A stretch of DNA of 64,000 nt from Fischerella sp. JS2 (GTDB lineage Bacteria > Cyanobacteriota > Cyanobacteriia > Cyanobacteriales > Nostocaceae). Under the pieces are notes generated by a model. It worked only from the letters and a program-made list of their open reading frames with translations. It had not been told where the DNA came from and searched no databases. The stretch covers positions 2,356,001 to 2,420,000 of the forward strand of contig NZ_CP135918.1 of NCBI RefSeq assembly GCF_032393985.1, read 5' to 3'. The position numbers and the translations under genes were made by a program. This document shows, piece after piece, positions 8,287 to 18,831 of the stretch. How positions within the stretch are numbered: the first letter of the stretch is position 1; every line of letters starts with the position of its first letter.

Positions 8287-10302
8287 CTAACCCTTGAGTC
8301 TTGATGGTCTTTTTTCCTGACTTCCCTCAATAATGGGTATGGTGAAATGAAACTGACTACCCTGGTTTTTACCCTGTGATTCTGCCCAAATTTCACCACC
8401 CCAGCCATTGACGATTTGACGACATATGGCTAAGCCCAAACCAGTACCACCTGTACTGCGTCTGAGAGCTCCCTCTTCTTGATAAAAACGGTCAAAAACT
8501 ACTTCTAAACGATTAGGTTCTATACCTCGCCCTGTGTCTGCCACAGTCACCTCGACCATCTTACTATTATTGCGAATAGCCTTAATGGTAATTTGCCCGT
8601 CTGGTGGTGTGAATTTGCAACCGTTGTCTACGAGTTTTGCTATCACCTCTACCAACCAATCACCGTCAGCCCTGACTAAAGGCAGGTTGCTTGCCAATTC
8701 TGTTGTGATTTGGGGCAATTTTTCATCCCCTGCTAGACGAGTGCGAAGACGACTAAGTGCTAGGTCTACACACTCTTGTAAAGTTAATGACTCCGGATGC
8801 CATTCTACTCGTCCACTTTCTAAGTTGGAAAGCGTCAGGAAATCTTGGATGAGTTTTCGCATCCGTTCGGAGTCAGAAAGAGCTGTGTTGAGCATCACCT
8901 GTCGCAATTCTAGAGGCATATCCGGTTCTGTAGCAAGGCTTTCCAAGCACACTTGAATTGTAGACAGAGGTGTACGCAATTCATGACCTGTGATCGCAAT
9001 CAAGTTGGTACGTGTACGGTCTAAGGCTTCTAATTGCCGATTAAATTCTTCTAAGTTGGCGTAAGCTTCGGCTTGAATCAGAGCTGCCCCTATTTGAGTG
9101 GCGATCGCTTCTACCAAATCTAATTCTCCAGGATGCCAATCATGGGGAGTTTCGCCACAATAGTGCAATTCTACAATGCCCAACAGTCGTCCTTGAAAAA
9201 GTACTGGTTCCATGAGCCAAGAGCGAATGGCATATCTCTCTACAATATGCCACAGTGCTTTCGAGTTAATTACCCGCGAGTCATTAAGAGTATCTACAAC
9301 TCGGACGCCTTCACTCTGGATTACCACTTCTTGGAACAGAGGATTGTTTTCTAAGGGCCAAGTTTGTCCCAAAAAAGATGAAACACCAGGACTTAAAAAC
9401 TCGTGTTCAATGATCGCTTGAGCATCTGTAGCTTGAGCGCGGTAAATCAAACAGCGACAAGCCCCCAAGTTTTGTCCTAGTTCTTGGGCTGCTACTGTGA
9501 GGATTTCTTGAGGATCAAGCGATCGCCTAATCGCAGTACTAATTGAATTAACTAGTCTTTCTTTACGTGCTTGGGCGGAGATGGAACGGTAGGCTTTATG
9601 CAATTTGTACTGACTCGCTTGCAAATAAGTCACCAAACGTTGCACAAATGGATCGGTGTCAATATCGCAGGCATATTCACTCAGTAATTGCTTTGCATTT
9701 GAAGTAATCTTCTTACGTCCCCCGATACCAAAACGCTGGCGGGCTTGCTCGATTTTCTCTGTTAACTCTGGTCTATAAACTAAAATCCTCTGCAACAATA
9801 GTTCGGCAGCTTGCAGGCTTACTCCCCGTTCCGCCGTCCAAATTCCTTCAAATCTTCGCGCTGCGTCCATATCCAGACTAGGACTTAATTCTCTTAGTCG
9901 AATGTTTTTGGCTAAAGAACCAAGACTTTCCCGGCAAACTAAACAAGTGGCATAGTTTTGGGCTATGACCACCAGATGCCACTCTTGACTGAGAGCATCG
10001 TCTGCCTCAAAAGCTATCTTTTCATAAAATTCCGAGCTGTTAGTAAAATCAGTTTCTGGCGCAGCTAATACGTATACCTGGTTACTTCGTTGAGCAAGCC
10101 GCTGATAGCGATGAGCTTCCTGGCGATAAAATCGCTCTCTTTGAAAGCTAGCAATAACCAAGGGCTGCTCGAGAGTAGCAGCTAAAACCTGATCCTCCAT
10201 CGCATGGGACAACGCCGTTAGCGAAGCTTTGAAGTATAGTTGGGGCCGCAGGTGGGGTATAGCCTGTAGCAAATCAATCAGCACGGAAGTTGAAATGCTC
10301 AT
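8287..10302 (-). CDS. DICT-GAF hybrid-free sensor histidine kinase
   Basis: This 671-residue soluble kinase has an N-terminal DICT sensory domain (about residues 5-135), a GAF domain (about 255-415), HisKA (phosphoacceptor His in [13 protein letters not shown], about 437) and a HATPase_c domain. The HATPase N box is [10 protein letters not shown]1 is [10 protein letters not shown], and G2 is GTGLGLAI. No transmembrane segment or receiver domain was seen. DICT domains occur in cyanobacterial two-component and cyclic-di-GMP proteins, and a light-related role has been proposed for them. It sits just upstream of psaD on the same strand, but a role in psaD control is only inferred. The partner response regulator is not in the window. 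Confidence 0.92.
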   Translation of the reverse strand: MSISTSVLIDLLQAIPHLRPQLYFKASLTALSHAMEDQVLAATLEQPLVIASFQRERFYRQEAHRYQRLAQRSNQVYVLAAPETDFTNSSEFYEKIAFEADDALSQEWHLVVIAQNYATCLVCRESLGSLAKNIRLRELSPSLDMDAARRFEGIWTAERGVSLQAAELLLQRILVYRPELTEKIEQARQRFGIGGRKKITSNAKQLLSEYACDIDTDPFVQRLVTYLQASQYKLHKAYRSISAQARKERLVNSISTAIRRSLDPQEILTVAAQELGQNLGACRCLIYRAQATDAQAIIEHEFLSPGVSSFLGQTWPLENNPLFQEVVIQSEGVRVVDTLNDSRVINSKALWHIVERYAIRSWLMEPVLFQGRLLGIVELHYCGETPHDWHPGELDLVEAIATQIGAALIQAEAYANLEEFNRQLEALDRTRTNLIAITGHELRTPLSTIQVCLESLATEPDMPLELRQVMLNTALSDSERMRKLIQDFLTLSNLESGRVEWHPESLTLQECVDLALSRLRTRLAGDEKLPQITTELASNLPLVRADGDWLVEVIAKLVDNGCKFTPPDGQITIKAIRNNSKMVEVTVADTGRGIEPNRLEVVFDRFYQEEGALRRSTGGTGLGLAICRQIVNGWGGEIWAESQGKNQGSQFHFTIPIIEGSQEKRPSRLKG

Positions 10303-11528
10303 GAACGTCCTAAAGAAGCCACAATCTGGACATAATTCACGTCACAGCTGCATTGTACAAATTACAACGAACTTTCCAATCAAGCATATCGTTGCAATAT
10401 GTAAAGAATGGTGAACTACTGCCAGCAGACTGACGCCACATAGTGGAGGCAGAACTCAAAACAAGAAATTAGCTGTTTTTAAGCCTATTAGATAAGTAAG
10501 GAAAACACACTCAGTTCTTCAAGTCTACTTTTTATAATACTGCCTACCTTTGCTATCAGCCTCTAGCATGAAATTTTAATACTTTTTAAACCTGCTTTTC
10601 AGCATCTGAACTTCCACAATTTTTCAAAACATTGTTTATACTGCTAGAGCCAATGGCAGTCTATATTTATTTAGCTCAAATATTGTTAATTTTTATAAAG
10701 TCTGTAACTATATCTAAATAATATTAATTTATTTGTAATCTTAGTCAAAGTAGATAAAATTTATAAATTTTTCCTATTTACTTATATCTTGTTAACAAAT
10801 TTCTCACTTTTGATAGAAGCAATTTCTCTAATCAAATTATTCTTGATGTAAGTAACAAAGCAGAGGTCGCCAAGGAATATATAAATCCAAAAAATAAAAT
10901 CATCTGCAAAATAGTCTCAATGTCATAAAAATTCAACATTTAATAGATATTTATTTTACACAAAAAGCGTAATTTTACTGACTGTTTTTCCTTTCAAAAT
11001 TATATCTAAATATAATTAATACTATGATTTTATTACAGATATTATAAGAGTAAGATTCTTACTAAATCTAGCTTTTAAGTTTAAAATTCTAGTAGTTATT
11101 ATGTGTATTTGTTTACTTTATCCCAGCTTGCTAAACAAATAATTAGTATTTGTATAAACGTATTTATTATATATAAGTATATTGCTAATTGTAACTAGTT
11201 AATGTAATATAAATTTGTGATCAAAAATAATACTGTCAAAAATCTTAAAATTATGTAATCAATTCAAGTTTGTCTCACGTCAAGCATTTTAAGTCTGCAA
11301 TTACTACTGGTAATAGTAAAAATCTTGGTGGAGAGAAATAGCAGGATACAAATTTTTTGAAGATACGAGAAGCGGTTTAACTTGTTTCTGTCCTCAAGAT
11401 TAGCAGCATTGAACATAAAGTGTGTTTGTCCTAAGATTTGTGAAAATATGTTGGTTTGTTGCGATCGCACTAGCATCGTTCACAATTATGCGGACAAATA
11501 TGCTGACATTGACATGTTTAGGTGAAAC
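10303..11528. other. 1.2 kb AT-rich intergenic region
   Basis: No supported gene. Short frames here lack a family signal or ribosome binding site. The sequence is rich in A/T with many stops. It must hold the divergent promoters of the histidine kinase (minus) and the GT4 gene (plus). No RNA family was recognised by eye. Confidence 0.4.
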
Positions 11529-12560
11529 ATGAGAATTGCTCAAATTTCCCCTTTGTGGGAGCGTGTTCCCCCCTTTCGTTATGGCGGTATTGAACTAATT
11601 GTGAAGTTGCTGACGGATGAATTAGTTCGACGTGGTCATGATGTTACTTTGTTTGCTTCTGGTGACTCAATTACTAAAGCAAAGCTTTACTCAGTCCATG
11701 ACAAAGCTTTACGGCTCGATCCTAGCGTTAAAGAGCCAATCATTTATGAGCAGATGTCGTTGGCTGAAGTTTATGAAAACGCACATCATTTCGATATAAT
11801 TCACTCCCACGTTGGTTGTTCTGTTCTGCCTTACACCAGTTTTGTCAAAACACCCACAGTTCATACGATGCATGGGATTTTCACGCCAGATAATGAAAAA
11901 ATGTATCGGCGCTATGCTCAGCAACCCTTCATTAGTATTAGTCAAGCACAGCGAGAGCCACGTTTAGGATTAAACTACATCCACACCGTCTACAACGGCA
12001 TAGATACAGCTGTTTACCCTTTCAATTGTGAACCTGTACAACCTGCTTACCTTGCTTTTGTGGGACGGCTTTCTCCAGAAAAAGGACCCATAGAAGCAAT
12101 TAAAATTGCCCATGCGACAGGCCTACCTCTAAAGATGGCTGGTAAAGTTGATGTTGTTGACCAAAAATATTATCACGAGCAAGTCAAACCACTGATTGAC
12201 GGCGAACAAATTCAGTATTTGGGTGAAATTTCCCACGAAGACAAAGTAAAACTTTTAAGTGGCGCAACTGTAACTTTGTTCCCCATTACTTGGCGTGAAC
12301 CTTTTGGTCTGGTAATGATTGAGTCAATGGCAACAGGTACACCCGTCATTGGCATGAATCTAGGTTCAGTACCAGAAGTCATAGCCCACGGTAAAACTGG
12401 TTTTGTATGTGGTTGCCTCGAACAAATGATTGAAGTCATTCCGGATGCGATGAAACTAGACCGTCAAACTTGTCGGGAATATGTTGTTAGTCGCTTTAGC
12501 GTTGAAACAATGACCGATCAATATGAAAGGGCTTACGAAATGGTACTTGCTCAAATCTAA
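11529..12560 (+). CDS. GT4-family glycosyltransferase
   Basis: A 343-residue GT-B fold enzyme. The N-terminal acceptor domain begins MRIAQISPLWERVPP and has the glycine-rich loop RYGGIE (residues 17-22). The C-terminal donor domain has FVGRLSPEKGP and the EPFGLVMIESMATGTPVI motif (E-x7-E), typical of retaining GT4 enzymes. Similar proteins transfer sugars from NDP-sugars to polysaccharides or lipids; the substrate cannot be told. The start has AGGTGAAAC just upstream. The next gene on the same strand (13148) is an amylo-1,6-glucosidase-like enzyme, 590 bp away. Confidence 0.9.
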   Translation: MRIAQISPLWERVPPFRYGGIELIVKLLTDELVRRGHDVTLFASGDSITKAKLYSVHDKALRLDPSVKEPIIYEQMSLAEVYENAHHFDIIHSHVGCSVLPYTSFVKTPTVHTMHGIFTPDNEKMYRRYAQQPFISISQAQREPRLGLNYIHTVYNGIDTAVYPFNCEPVQPAYLAFVGRLSPEKGPIEAIKIAHATGLPLKMAGKVDVVDQKYYHEQVKPLIDGEQIQYLGEISHEDKVKLLSGATVTLFPITWREPFGLVMIESMATGTPVIGMNLGSVPEVIAHGKTGFVCGCLEQMIEVIPDAMKLDRQTCREYVVSRFSVETMTDQYERAYEMVLAQI

Positions 12561-12601
12561 GATTGGCTAGGAATAATTTTAGTAGTTTAATTCAATTACG
12601 G

Positions 12602-12621
12602 GGTAGGCTGTTCAGCCTACC
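12602..12621 (+). terminator. Stem-loop after GT4 gene
   Basis: GGTAGGCT (12602-12609) pairs perfectly with AGCCTACC (12614-12621) over a GTTC loop, 41 bp after the stop. The T-run is weak, so this may be a stabilising hairpin rather than a classic terminator. Confidence 0.5.
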
Positions 12622-13147
12622 TTGAAATATAATTAGACAAAATTACCGTCCTAGCTAAACTAGCGCATGATTTTGGAAAAAAGTATTATTTTTTAAAATT
12701 TAAACTAATAAATTTATAATAAATATTTATAGTTATCGCATTCTGTTCATATTGGTGTCATATTAAGTCCGGATAATCACTTTGTATTCTCATTGCCATG
12801 CTCTCAAGGAAATGTATTTGACCATTGCAATTATTAAGTAATACCCCAAATACCCCAATTACCAATTACCCATTACCTTTAAAGTTAATTGCTCAAAAAT
12901 TCAAAAAGTAAATCAAAATAACGAAAAAAAGTTCCTGTATTTTGTGTTTATCTACGCAAATTTTTAATTCACATTAGAATTATAAAGATTTAATAATCTA
13001 ACTTTGATGTGTTTCTATCCACTAGCTAAATGTGATTATCATTTATCTTTGGTAACAAAGCTCACAAAGTTTTGCTAGAGCGTCTTTTTTCCTGTTGACG
13101 CTGAACTGACCTAAAAAAATGTAGATTTGTACACGGAATACTGGCTG
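12622..13147. other. Intergenic region before the debranching-type enzyme
   Basis: AT-rich and without a gene. A short run of ATTACCCATTACC-type repeats occurs near 12855-12880. No clear promoter elements or known RNA were recognised. Confidence 0.35.
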
Positions 13148-15445
13148 ATGACACCGGATATATTGATGACACCGGAGAGGATTTTCCTGGACGGAAAAAC
13201 TTTTGTCCCCGCAGAGTTACTACCTATACCTGAATGGCCTTGTGTAATTAGTGAAAGACCACAGTTAACACTTACGGTTAAAGATGACGACTTATTTTTA
13301 GTTACAGATACTCTAGGTAATCTTTCTGCATGTTCACTCGCTGATGGCAACCCTAGTATGGGGCTATTTTGTGCTGATACGCGCTTTTTGAGCCGTTTAG
13401 AGTTGCAAATTGACGGGCGATCGCCTGTTTTGTTAAGTAGTACTGCTGATAAAGGTTTTTCACTGTCAGTTTTATGTACTAATCCGAGAGTTGATGATCG
13501 CCTCCAAGCTGATACAGTGGGAATTCGCCGAGAAATAGTGCTAAATGGCGCCCTGTTTGAAGAATTAGAAGTATCTAATTATAGTACAAGTACAATCAAT
13601 TTTGAACTTAGTATCAGCTTTGATGCTGATTTTGTAGATTTATTTGAAGTTAGAGGCTTTGGCAGAGAAAAGCAAGGCAAGCTTTTACGTCTCGTAGAGC
13701 CGACATTTATAGAAGACACGGTAGTTTCTCTGGATGGTGCTTCGCCTCCCAAACTTCACCCTGCTATACCTACTGACAAATCTTTAACACTGGCTTACCA
13801 GGGTGTAGATGGCTTGGTAATGGAATCTCGCATAAATTTTCAGCATCGGCTACCAGACTACTTCAAAGGTTACACAGCAATTTGGCAGTTAGAGTTAGCA
13901 TCCCATGAGAAGCAAAAATTGGGCTATCGAGTGAATATGCTCACCAATTATAAGCCCAGTTCTACTGTTAGCGCTCCTGTAACCTTGAGTCAAGCAAAAG
14001 CTGCTGAGACAATGGAAGAGCAAAACTGGGTGCAAGAAATTACACGTATTCGCACAGATGAAAAAGGTGCTGTCAATCGTGTAATTGAACGGGCCGAGGA
14101 AGATATGTATTTGTTGCGTCAGTCTTTTGGTAAATATAAGACTGTTTCGGCGGGAGTACCTTGGTTTTCAGCACTATTCGGGCGGGATTCTATCATTACA
14201 GCTTCCCAAACCTTGATGTTAAATCCCCAAATTGCTAAAGAAACTCTGATTCTCCTGTCTCAATACCAAGGTAAAGTCGAGGATGAGTGGCGCGAAGAGG
14301 AACCAGGTAAGATTCTACACGAGCTACGGTTAGGAGAATTAGCTAGATGCCAGGAAATTCCCCATACTCCTTACTACGGTACTGTTGATGCTACTCCTCT
14401 GTGGTTGATGCTATACACCGAGTACTATGCATGGACACATGATACAGAAACTCTAGAAAATCTGTGGTCGAATGCATTGGCGGCGATGGAGTGGATTGAT
14501 CGCAACATGAAAGCCACTGGCTACCTCAGCTATCAACGTAAATCTAGACGTGGTTTAGCTAACCAAGGTTGGAAAGATTCTGGTGATTGTATTGTCAATC
14601 GTAAAGGTGAATTAGCTAACGGAGCGATCGCTCTTTGTGAAGTGCAAGGTTACGTCTATGCAGCTAAAATGCGCTTGGCAGAAATTGCTAGAATGAAGAA
14701 GCGGCTGGATTTATCAGATCGTTGGCAGGAAGAAGCCAGAAATCTGAAGCTGCGGTTCAACAGAGATTTTTGGATGGAAGACCAAGATTTCTGTGCTTTA
14801 GCTTTAGATGGAGATGGTAAACAGGTAGACAGTATTACTTCAAATCCTGGGCATTGTCTACACTTGGGTATTTTTACACCAGAAAAAGCTTATAGTGTGG
14901 CAGAGCGACTGCGCGCACCTGATATGTTTAATGGTTGGGGTATTCGCACCCTTAGCAGTTTGTCACCTGCTTACAATCCGATGGGATATCACATCGGTTC
15001 TGTATGGCCCCATGATAATTCTTTGATTGCGATGGGATTGCGATCGCTTGGTTTAGTTGATCAAGCCTTGGAACTTTTTGAGGGTTTATTCGACATGACT
15101 AAAAAGCAGCCCTATCATCGCCCTCCAGAATTATTTTGCGGTTTCGAGCGCATCAGTGATGACAGTTCCCCTGTACAGTATCCTGTGGCTTGTACACCCC
15201 AAGCTTGGGCTACTGGCAGTATTTTTCAGCTGCTGCATATGATGGTGAATCTAGTCCCAGATGCACCAAATAACTGCTTACGAATCATCGACCCCGCTTT
15301 GCCTGAGTCAATTAATCGCCTATCGCTGCATAACCTGCGAGTCGGCCCTACCATCCTTGATTTAGAATTCGAGCGTTCCGGTAATACCACAGCTTGCCGT
15401 GTTGCTAAGAAACGCGGAAACCTCCGAGTAGTAATCGAAGCCTAA
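13148..15445 (+). CDS. Amylo-alpha-1,6-glucosidase-like glycogen debranching protein
   Basis: About 765 residues. The N-terminal part (to about residue 280) fits the beta-rich domain found ahead of bacterial amylo-1,6-glucosidases (LFCADTRFLSRLELQIDGR). The C-terminal (alpha/alpha)6 part has PWFSALFGRDSIITA, GWKDSGD and CTPQAWATGS. Members hydrolyse or act on alpha-glucan branches, but the exact substrate in cyanobacteria is not settled. The start is unclear: TTG at 13127, ATG at 13148 and ATG at 13164 are all in frame. None has a strong ribosome binding site; 13148 is my choice. The upstream GT4 gene on the same strand suggests a joint role in glycan metabolism. Confidence 0.88.
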   Translation: MTPDILMTPERIFLDGKTFVPAELLPIPEWPCVISERPQLTLTVKDDDLFLVTDTLGNLSACSLADGNPSMGLFCADTRFLSRLELQIDGRSPVLLSSTADKGFSLSVLCTNPRVDDRLQADTVGIRREIVLNGALFEELEVSNYSTSTINFELSISFDADFVDLFEVRGFGREKQGKLLRLVEPTFIEDTVVSLDGASPPKLHPAIPTDKSLTLAYQGVDGLVMESRINFQHRLPDYFKGYTAIWQLELASHEKQKLGYRVNMLTNYKPSSTVSAPVTLSQAKAAETMEEQNWVQEITRIRTDEKGAVNRVIERAEEDMYLLRQSFGKYKTVSAGVPWFSALFGRDSIITASQTLMLNPQIAKETLILLSQYQGKVEDEWREEEPGKILHELRLGELARCQEIPHTPYYGTVDATPLWLMLYTEYYAWTHDTETLENLWSNALAAMEWIDRNMKATGYLSYQRKSRRGLANQGWKDSGDCIVNRKGELANGAIALCEVQGYVYAAKMRLAEIARMKKRLDLSDRWQEEARNLKLRFNRDFWMEDQDFCALALDGDGKQVDSITSNPGHCLHLGIFTPEKAYSVAERLRAPDMFNGWGIRTLSSLSPAYNPMGYHIGSVWPHDNSLIAMGLRSLGLVDQALELFEGLFDMTKKQPYHRPPELFCGFERISDDSSPVQYPVACTPQAWATGSIFQLLHMMVNLVPDAPNNCLRIIDPALPESINRLSLHNLRVGPTILDLEFERSGNTTACRVAKKRGNLRVVIEA

Positions 15446-15446
15446 T

Positions 15447-15558
15447 TGAAGGATGAAGTATGAAGGGTGAAGTATGAAGTGTGAAGTGTTAATTTCAATC
15501 TTTACATTCTTGAGTTTTTATCCTTCATCCTTCATCCTTGAGTTTTTATCATTCATCC
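15447..15558. repeat. Imperfect GAAGTATGAAG/CTTCATCCTT repeats
   Basis: The gap between convergent genes is filled by GGATGAAGTATGAAGGGTGAAG-type units followed by their complements (CCTTCATCCTTC). It can fold into an imperfect hairpin and may separate the two transcripts. Confidence 0.6.
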
Positions 15559-15559
15559 T

Positions 15560-15889
15560 TCAGCCTTCTTCTTGGGTTTCGCTTTTTTGTCCTGGTGAAG
15601 ATTCGTAAAGGGCATCAAGTTGTTGACGGGCATCATCGACGTTGATCGAACGCATTACTAACAAGGGTTCTTTGATGATGTTGCCAGAATCATCTAATAA
15701 TTCTGGATGAGGTGTAAATGCTCTTCTAGATGCTACATAGGGATAGTTACCTTGATTTGCCATTGACGAGTACCTCGCTGGATAACTCCGGTCTCGATCA
15801 AAGCTGAACATGATTAAATTGCGAATTAAATTCGCAACAGCTATACAAGCAAGAATTGTAAAAGCCAGAATGTAAAGCAGATGTAACAT
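15560..15889 (-). CDS. DUF2973 family membrane-anchored protein
   Basis: A 109-residue cyanobacterial protein with an N-terminal membrane segment (MLHLLYILAFTILACIAVANLI) followed by a hydrophilic tail with HPELLDDSGN and PLLVMRSINVDDARQQLDAL. I recognise this as DUF2973; its function is unknown. The ATG at 15889 is preceded by GGAGGAAA at ideal spacing, so it is preferred over a start 12 codons upstream. It lies downstream of the DUF2605 gene on the same strand, a pair that usually occurs together. Confidence 0.85.
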   Translation of the reverse strand: MLHLLYILAFTILACIAVANLIRNLIMFSFDRDRSYPARYSSMANQGNYPYVASRRAFTPHPELLDDSGNIIKEPLLVMRSINVDDARQQLDALYESSPGQKSETQEEG

Positions 15890-16101
15890 CGGATTTTCCT
15901 CCAGAGGCAAAATTTTTAAAAGCATTTATAACAATGATTTGTTCTGCCTAGTTTGAATTGAAAACTATGGCAAATAGGAAAAACTCTGTTCTTACGCCTA
16001 TATTTGCGGTTTTAATCTGGGAATCAAAAAGCGCTGTATAATAAATTACATGGTTCTCTTAAGTCAGAAATCCTATCAAGGGTTTGATTCGCTTCAAGAA
16101 T

Positions 16102-16440
16102 TTATCTGTTATCTTGCTGTTGTGAGCTTGGGTTTTCAGTGCGGAAATACATCGCTACCTTCCAGCATTCTGATAACAATTGATGCCAAGGCATTAAGGT
16201 TGCCATATCAATTCCAACTTGTCCTTCTGTTGCAGTAAACAGCATCTTGGCTGTATTCACCTCTTCTTGAGCTTGCTTAACTCGCTCTAGCAAAGCAGAT
16301 TGCTCTTGAGTGCTCATAAAATTAAGTTGCTCTGTTTCTAGAAAATCACGTGATCGCACAAACCAATACTGAAAATCATCCAGTAGTGGTTGCAAAATTG
16401 TCTTGAGCAACTCAGGCTCTGATAAGTTTGAGTCTCGCAT
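16102..16440 (-). CDS. DUF2605 family protein
   Basis: A 112-residue soluble helical protein (LLKTILQPLLDDFQYWFVRS, then LLERVKQAQEEVNTAKMLF) of the cyanobacterial DUF2605 family. No function is known to me. The ATG at 16440 is chosen over a TTG three codons upstream. Its partner DUF2973 lies 212 bp downstream on the same strand; the two may form one transcript. Confidence 0.83.
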   Translation of the reverse strand: MRDSNLSEPELLKTILQPLLDDFQYWFVRSRDFLETEQLNFMSTQEQSALLERVKQAQEEVNTAKMLFTATEGQVGIDMATLMPWHQLLSECWKVAMYFRTENPSSQQQDNR

Positions 16441-16449
16441 AATTGACAA

Positions 16450-16915
16450 GCATATTTCTAACTTTCTTACTAATATTAACGCTATTTACGATTCTTAACA
16501 TTAAAAAGATGCTTATTATACCATTATCTCTCAAAAAAATGTGTTTTGTGCTACTTATTAATATTATATATATATTCAATATTATTTGTACCTATCCTCA
16601 AGGTAGATTCAAGCAAAGTATTTAAATATTTCTTAAGTCTTTAGGGAAAATAGAAATAACATTAAGTAATAACGATCAAAAACATAGCATCTTCAATTTA
16701 TATAAAAAATTATCTATGAATTGGGGATGACGGATCGGGGATCAGGGATAAGGTATTGGTGATCGGGAATTATTTAATTATTATTTTTCTTGATTCCCTC
16801 ATCTCTAATTAATTCCCCAAGCCCGATCCCCAATCCCTGATCCCCGAACCCTAATTTCTCAAGGTCGCTAATATATATGTCAGTCGCAAATTACTCATAA
16901 ACCATCACTTCGCTA
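16450..16915. other. thrS upstream region with GGATCGGGG inverted repeats
   Basis: No gene. At 16728-16856, GGATCGGGGATCAGGGAT-type units face the complementary CCCGATCCCCAATCCCTGATCC, giving a long imperfect fold-back within the likely thrS leader. This is repetitive DNA rather than a T-box; no T-box elements were recognised. Confidence 0.45.
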
Positions 16916-18766
16916 ATGGATCAGCAGCCAATGTCGCCTTCTGAACGATCTAGTCCATCAGAACAGCCAGAGAAAAAAATTTATTTACCGCGTACAAACG
17001 AATCAGAAAACTTAAAAAAAATTCGTCACACTACATCCCACGTGATGGCAATGGCAGTGCAAAAGCTGTTTCCCAAGGCGCAAGTTACCATTGGCCCGTG
17101 GATTGAAAATGGCTTTTACTACGATTTTGATAATCCGGAGCCTTTTACTGATAAGGATCTCAAAGCCATCAAAAAAGAGATGGATAAGATTATTAATCGT
17201 AAACTACCAGTTATCCGGGAAGAAGTTAGTCGAGAAGAAGCTGAACGTCGGATTAAGGAAATTCACGAACCTTATAAGTTAGAAATCCTGGCGGATATTA
17301 AAGAAGAACCGATTACAATCTATCACTTGGGCAATGAATGGTGGGATTTGTGCGCCGGACCACACCTAGAAAATACCAAGGAATTAAATCCAAAAGCCAT
17401 TGAATTAGAAAGTGTTGCTGGTGCTTACTGGCGTGGAGACGAAACCAAAGCACAGCTACAACGCATCTATGGTACTGCATGGGAAAGCCCAGAACAACTA
17501 GCAGAGTACAAGCGGCGTAAAGAAGAAGCACTACGACGTGATCACCGCAAACTGGGTAAGGAACTGGGATTATTTATCTTTTCCGATTTAGTAGGACCAG
17601 GATTACCATTATGGACACCCAAAGGAACCCTACTGCGGAGTCTTTTAGAAGACTTCCTCAAGCAAGAACAAATAAAACGTGGTTATCAACCAGTTGTCAC
17701 TCCTCACATCGGTAGAGTCGACTTATTTAAAACCTCTGGCCATTGGCAGAAGTATAAAGAAGACTTATTCCCGATGATGGCAGAAAACGAAGATGCAGCC
17801 GCCCATGAGCAAGGCTTTGTTCTCAAAGCCATGAATTGTCCTTTTCACATCCAAATATATAAGAGCGAGTTGCGTTCTTATCGCGAGTTACCGATACGGT
17901 TGGCGGAATTTGGCACTGTCTACCGCTTCGAGCAATCTGGGGAATTGGGTGGTTTAACGCGAGTGCGGGGCTTTACTCAGGACGATGCTCACATATTTGT
18001 TACCCCGGAGCAGCTAGACAGCGAGTTCCTCAACGTGGTGGATTTGATCTTGTCTGTGATTAAAACTCTCAAACTTGATCAGAACTTTCAAGCACGGCTG
18101 AGTTTTCGCGATCCAGCTAGCGATAAATACATAGGTTCTGATGAAGCTTGGGACAAAGCCGAAAGCGCCATTCGTCGCGCTGTCGAAACTTTAGGAATGG
18201 ATCACTTTGAGGGAATTGGTGAGGCTGCTTTCTACGGCCCTAAACTAGATTTTATCGTCCGTGATGCTTTGGAGAGAGAATGGCAGTTGGGAACGGTGCA
18301 AGTCGATTATAACTTGCCAGAAAGATTTGATTTAGAGTACGTCGCTGAAGATGGTTCTCGTAAACGTCCAGTGATGATTCACCGTGCGCCTTTCGGTTCT
18401 CTAGAAAGACTCATTGGCATCTTAATCGAAGAATACGCTGGAGATTTCCCTTTGTGGTTAGCGCCAGTACAAGCAAGATTACTACCAGTTAGTGAAGTGC
18501 AACTCGATTTTGCCAAAGAAGTAGCAGCAAAAATGAGAGCGTTAGGTATTCGAGCAGAAGTGGATACCAGTGGCGATCGCCTGGGTAAACTAATTCGCAA
18601 TGCCGAAAAAGAAAAGATCCCTGTCATGGCTGTGATTGGTGCTAAAGAAGTCGAAACCAATTCTTTAAGCATCCGCACTCGTGCAAATGGGGAATTGGGG
18701 GCTATGCCTGTGGACGAAGTTTTAGATAAGATTAAGGAAGCTATCGCAAACTTCGAGAATTTTTAA
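16916..18766 (+). CDS. thrS: Threonine--tRNA ligase
   Basis: The 616-residue enzyme charges tRNA-Thr. After a 35-residue polar tail comes the editing (N2) domain with its HxxxH (HTTSH) and CxxxH (CAGPH) motifs, so mischarged Ser-tRNA-Thr can probably be hydrolysed. The class II catalytic core has the VYRFEQSGELGGLTRVRGF region (motif 2) and HRAPFGSLERLIGIL (motif 3), and an anticodon-binding domain follows. The usual N-terminal TGS (N1) domain is absent. Some Nostocales carry two ThrRS isoforms, so a second thrS elsewhere is possible. The start ATG at 16916 is not supported by a strong ribosome binding site. Confidence 0.95.
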   Translation: MDQQPMSPSERSSPSEQPEKKIYLPRTNESENLKKIRHTTSHVMAMAVQKLFPKAQVTIGPWIENGFYYDFDNPEPFTDKDLKAIKKEMDKIINRKLPVIREEVSREEAERRIKEIHEPYKLEILADIKEEPITIYHLGNEWWDLCAGPHLENTKELNPKAIELESVAGAYWRGDETKAQLQRIYGTAWESPEQLAEYKRRKEEALRRDHRKLGKELGLFIFSDLVGPGLPLWTPKGTLLRSLLEDFLKQEQIKRGYQPVVTPHIGRVDLFKTSGHWQKYKEDLFPMMAENEDAAAHEQGFVLKAMNCPFHIQIYKSELRSYRELPIRLAEFGTVYRFEQSGELGGLTRVRGFTQDDAHIFVTPEQLDSEFLNVVDLILSVIKTLKLDQNFQARLSFRDPASDKYIGSDEAWDKAESAIRRAVETLGMDHFEGIGEAAFYGPKLDFIVRDALEREWQLGTVQVDYNLPERFDLEYVAEDGSRKRPVMIHRAPFGSLERLIGILIEEYAGDFPLWLAPVQARLLPVSEVQLDFAKEVAAKMRALGIRAEVDTSGDRLGKLIRNAEKEKIPVMAVIGAKEVETNSLSIRTRANGELGAMPVDEVLDKIKEAIANFENF

Positions 18767-18775
18767 CAATGTATT

Positions 18776-18794
18776 AGGTGGGTATTGCCCACCT
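18776..18794 (+). terminator. Stem-loop after thrS
   Basis: AGGTGGG (18776-18782) pairs with CCCACCT (18788-18794) over a 5-nt loop, 10 bp after the stop. There is no U-run, so termination is uncertain. Confidence 0.4.
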
Positions 18795-18831
18795 GACTAT
18801 ATTGCAATATAAATTAACTAGAAATTACATT

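Noticed and set aside
7710-8408. Longer 232-residue version of psaD
   Set aside because: The extra N-terminus is encoded by heptamer repeats and overlaps the histidine kinase gene. The internal ATG gives the standard PsaD N-terminus.
11264-11476. 70-codon minus-strand frame upstream of the GT4 gene
   Set aside because: No ribosome binding site, no recognisable composition or family, located in AT-rich non-coding DNA.
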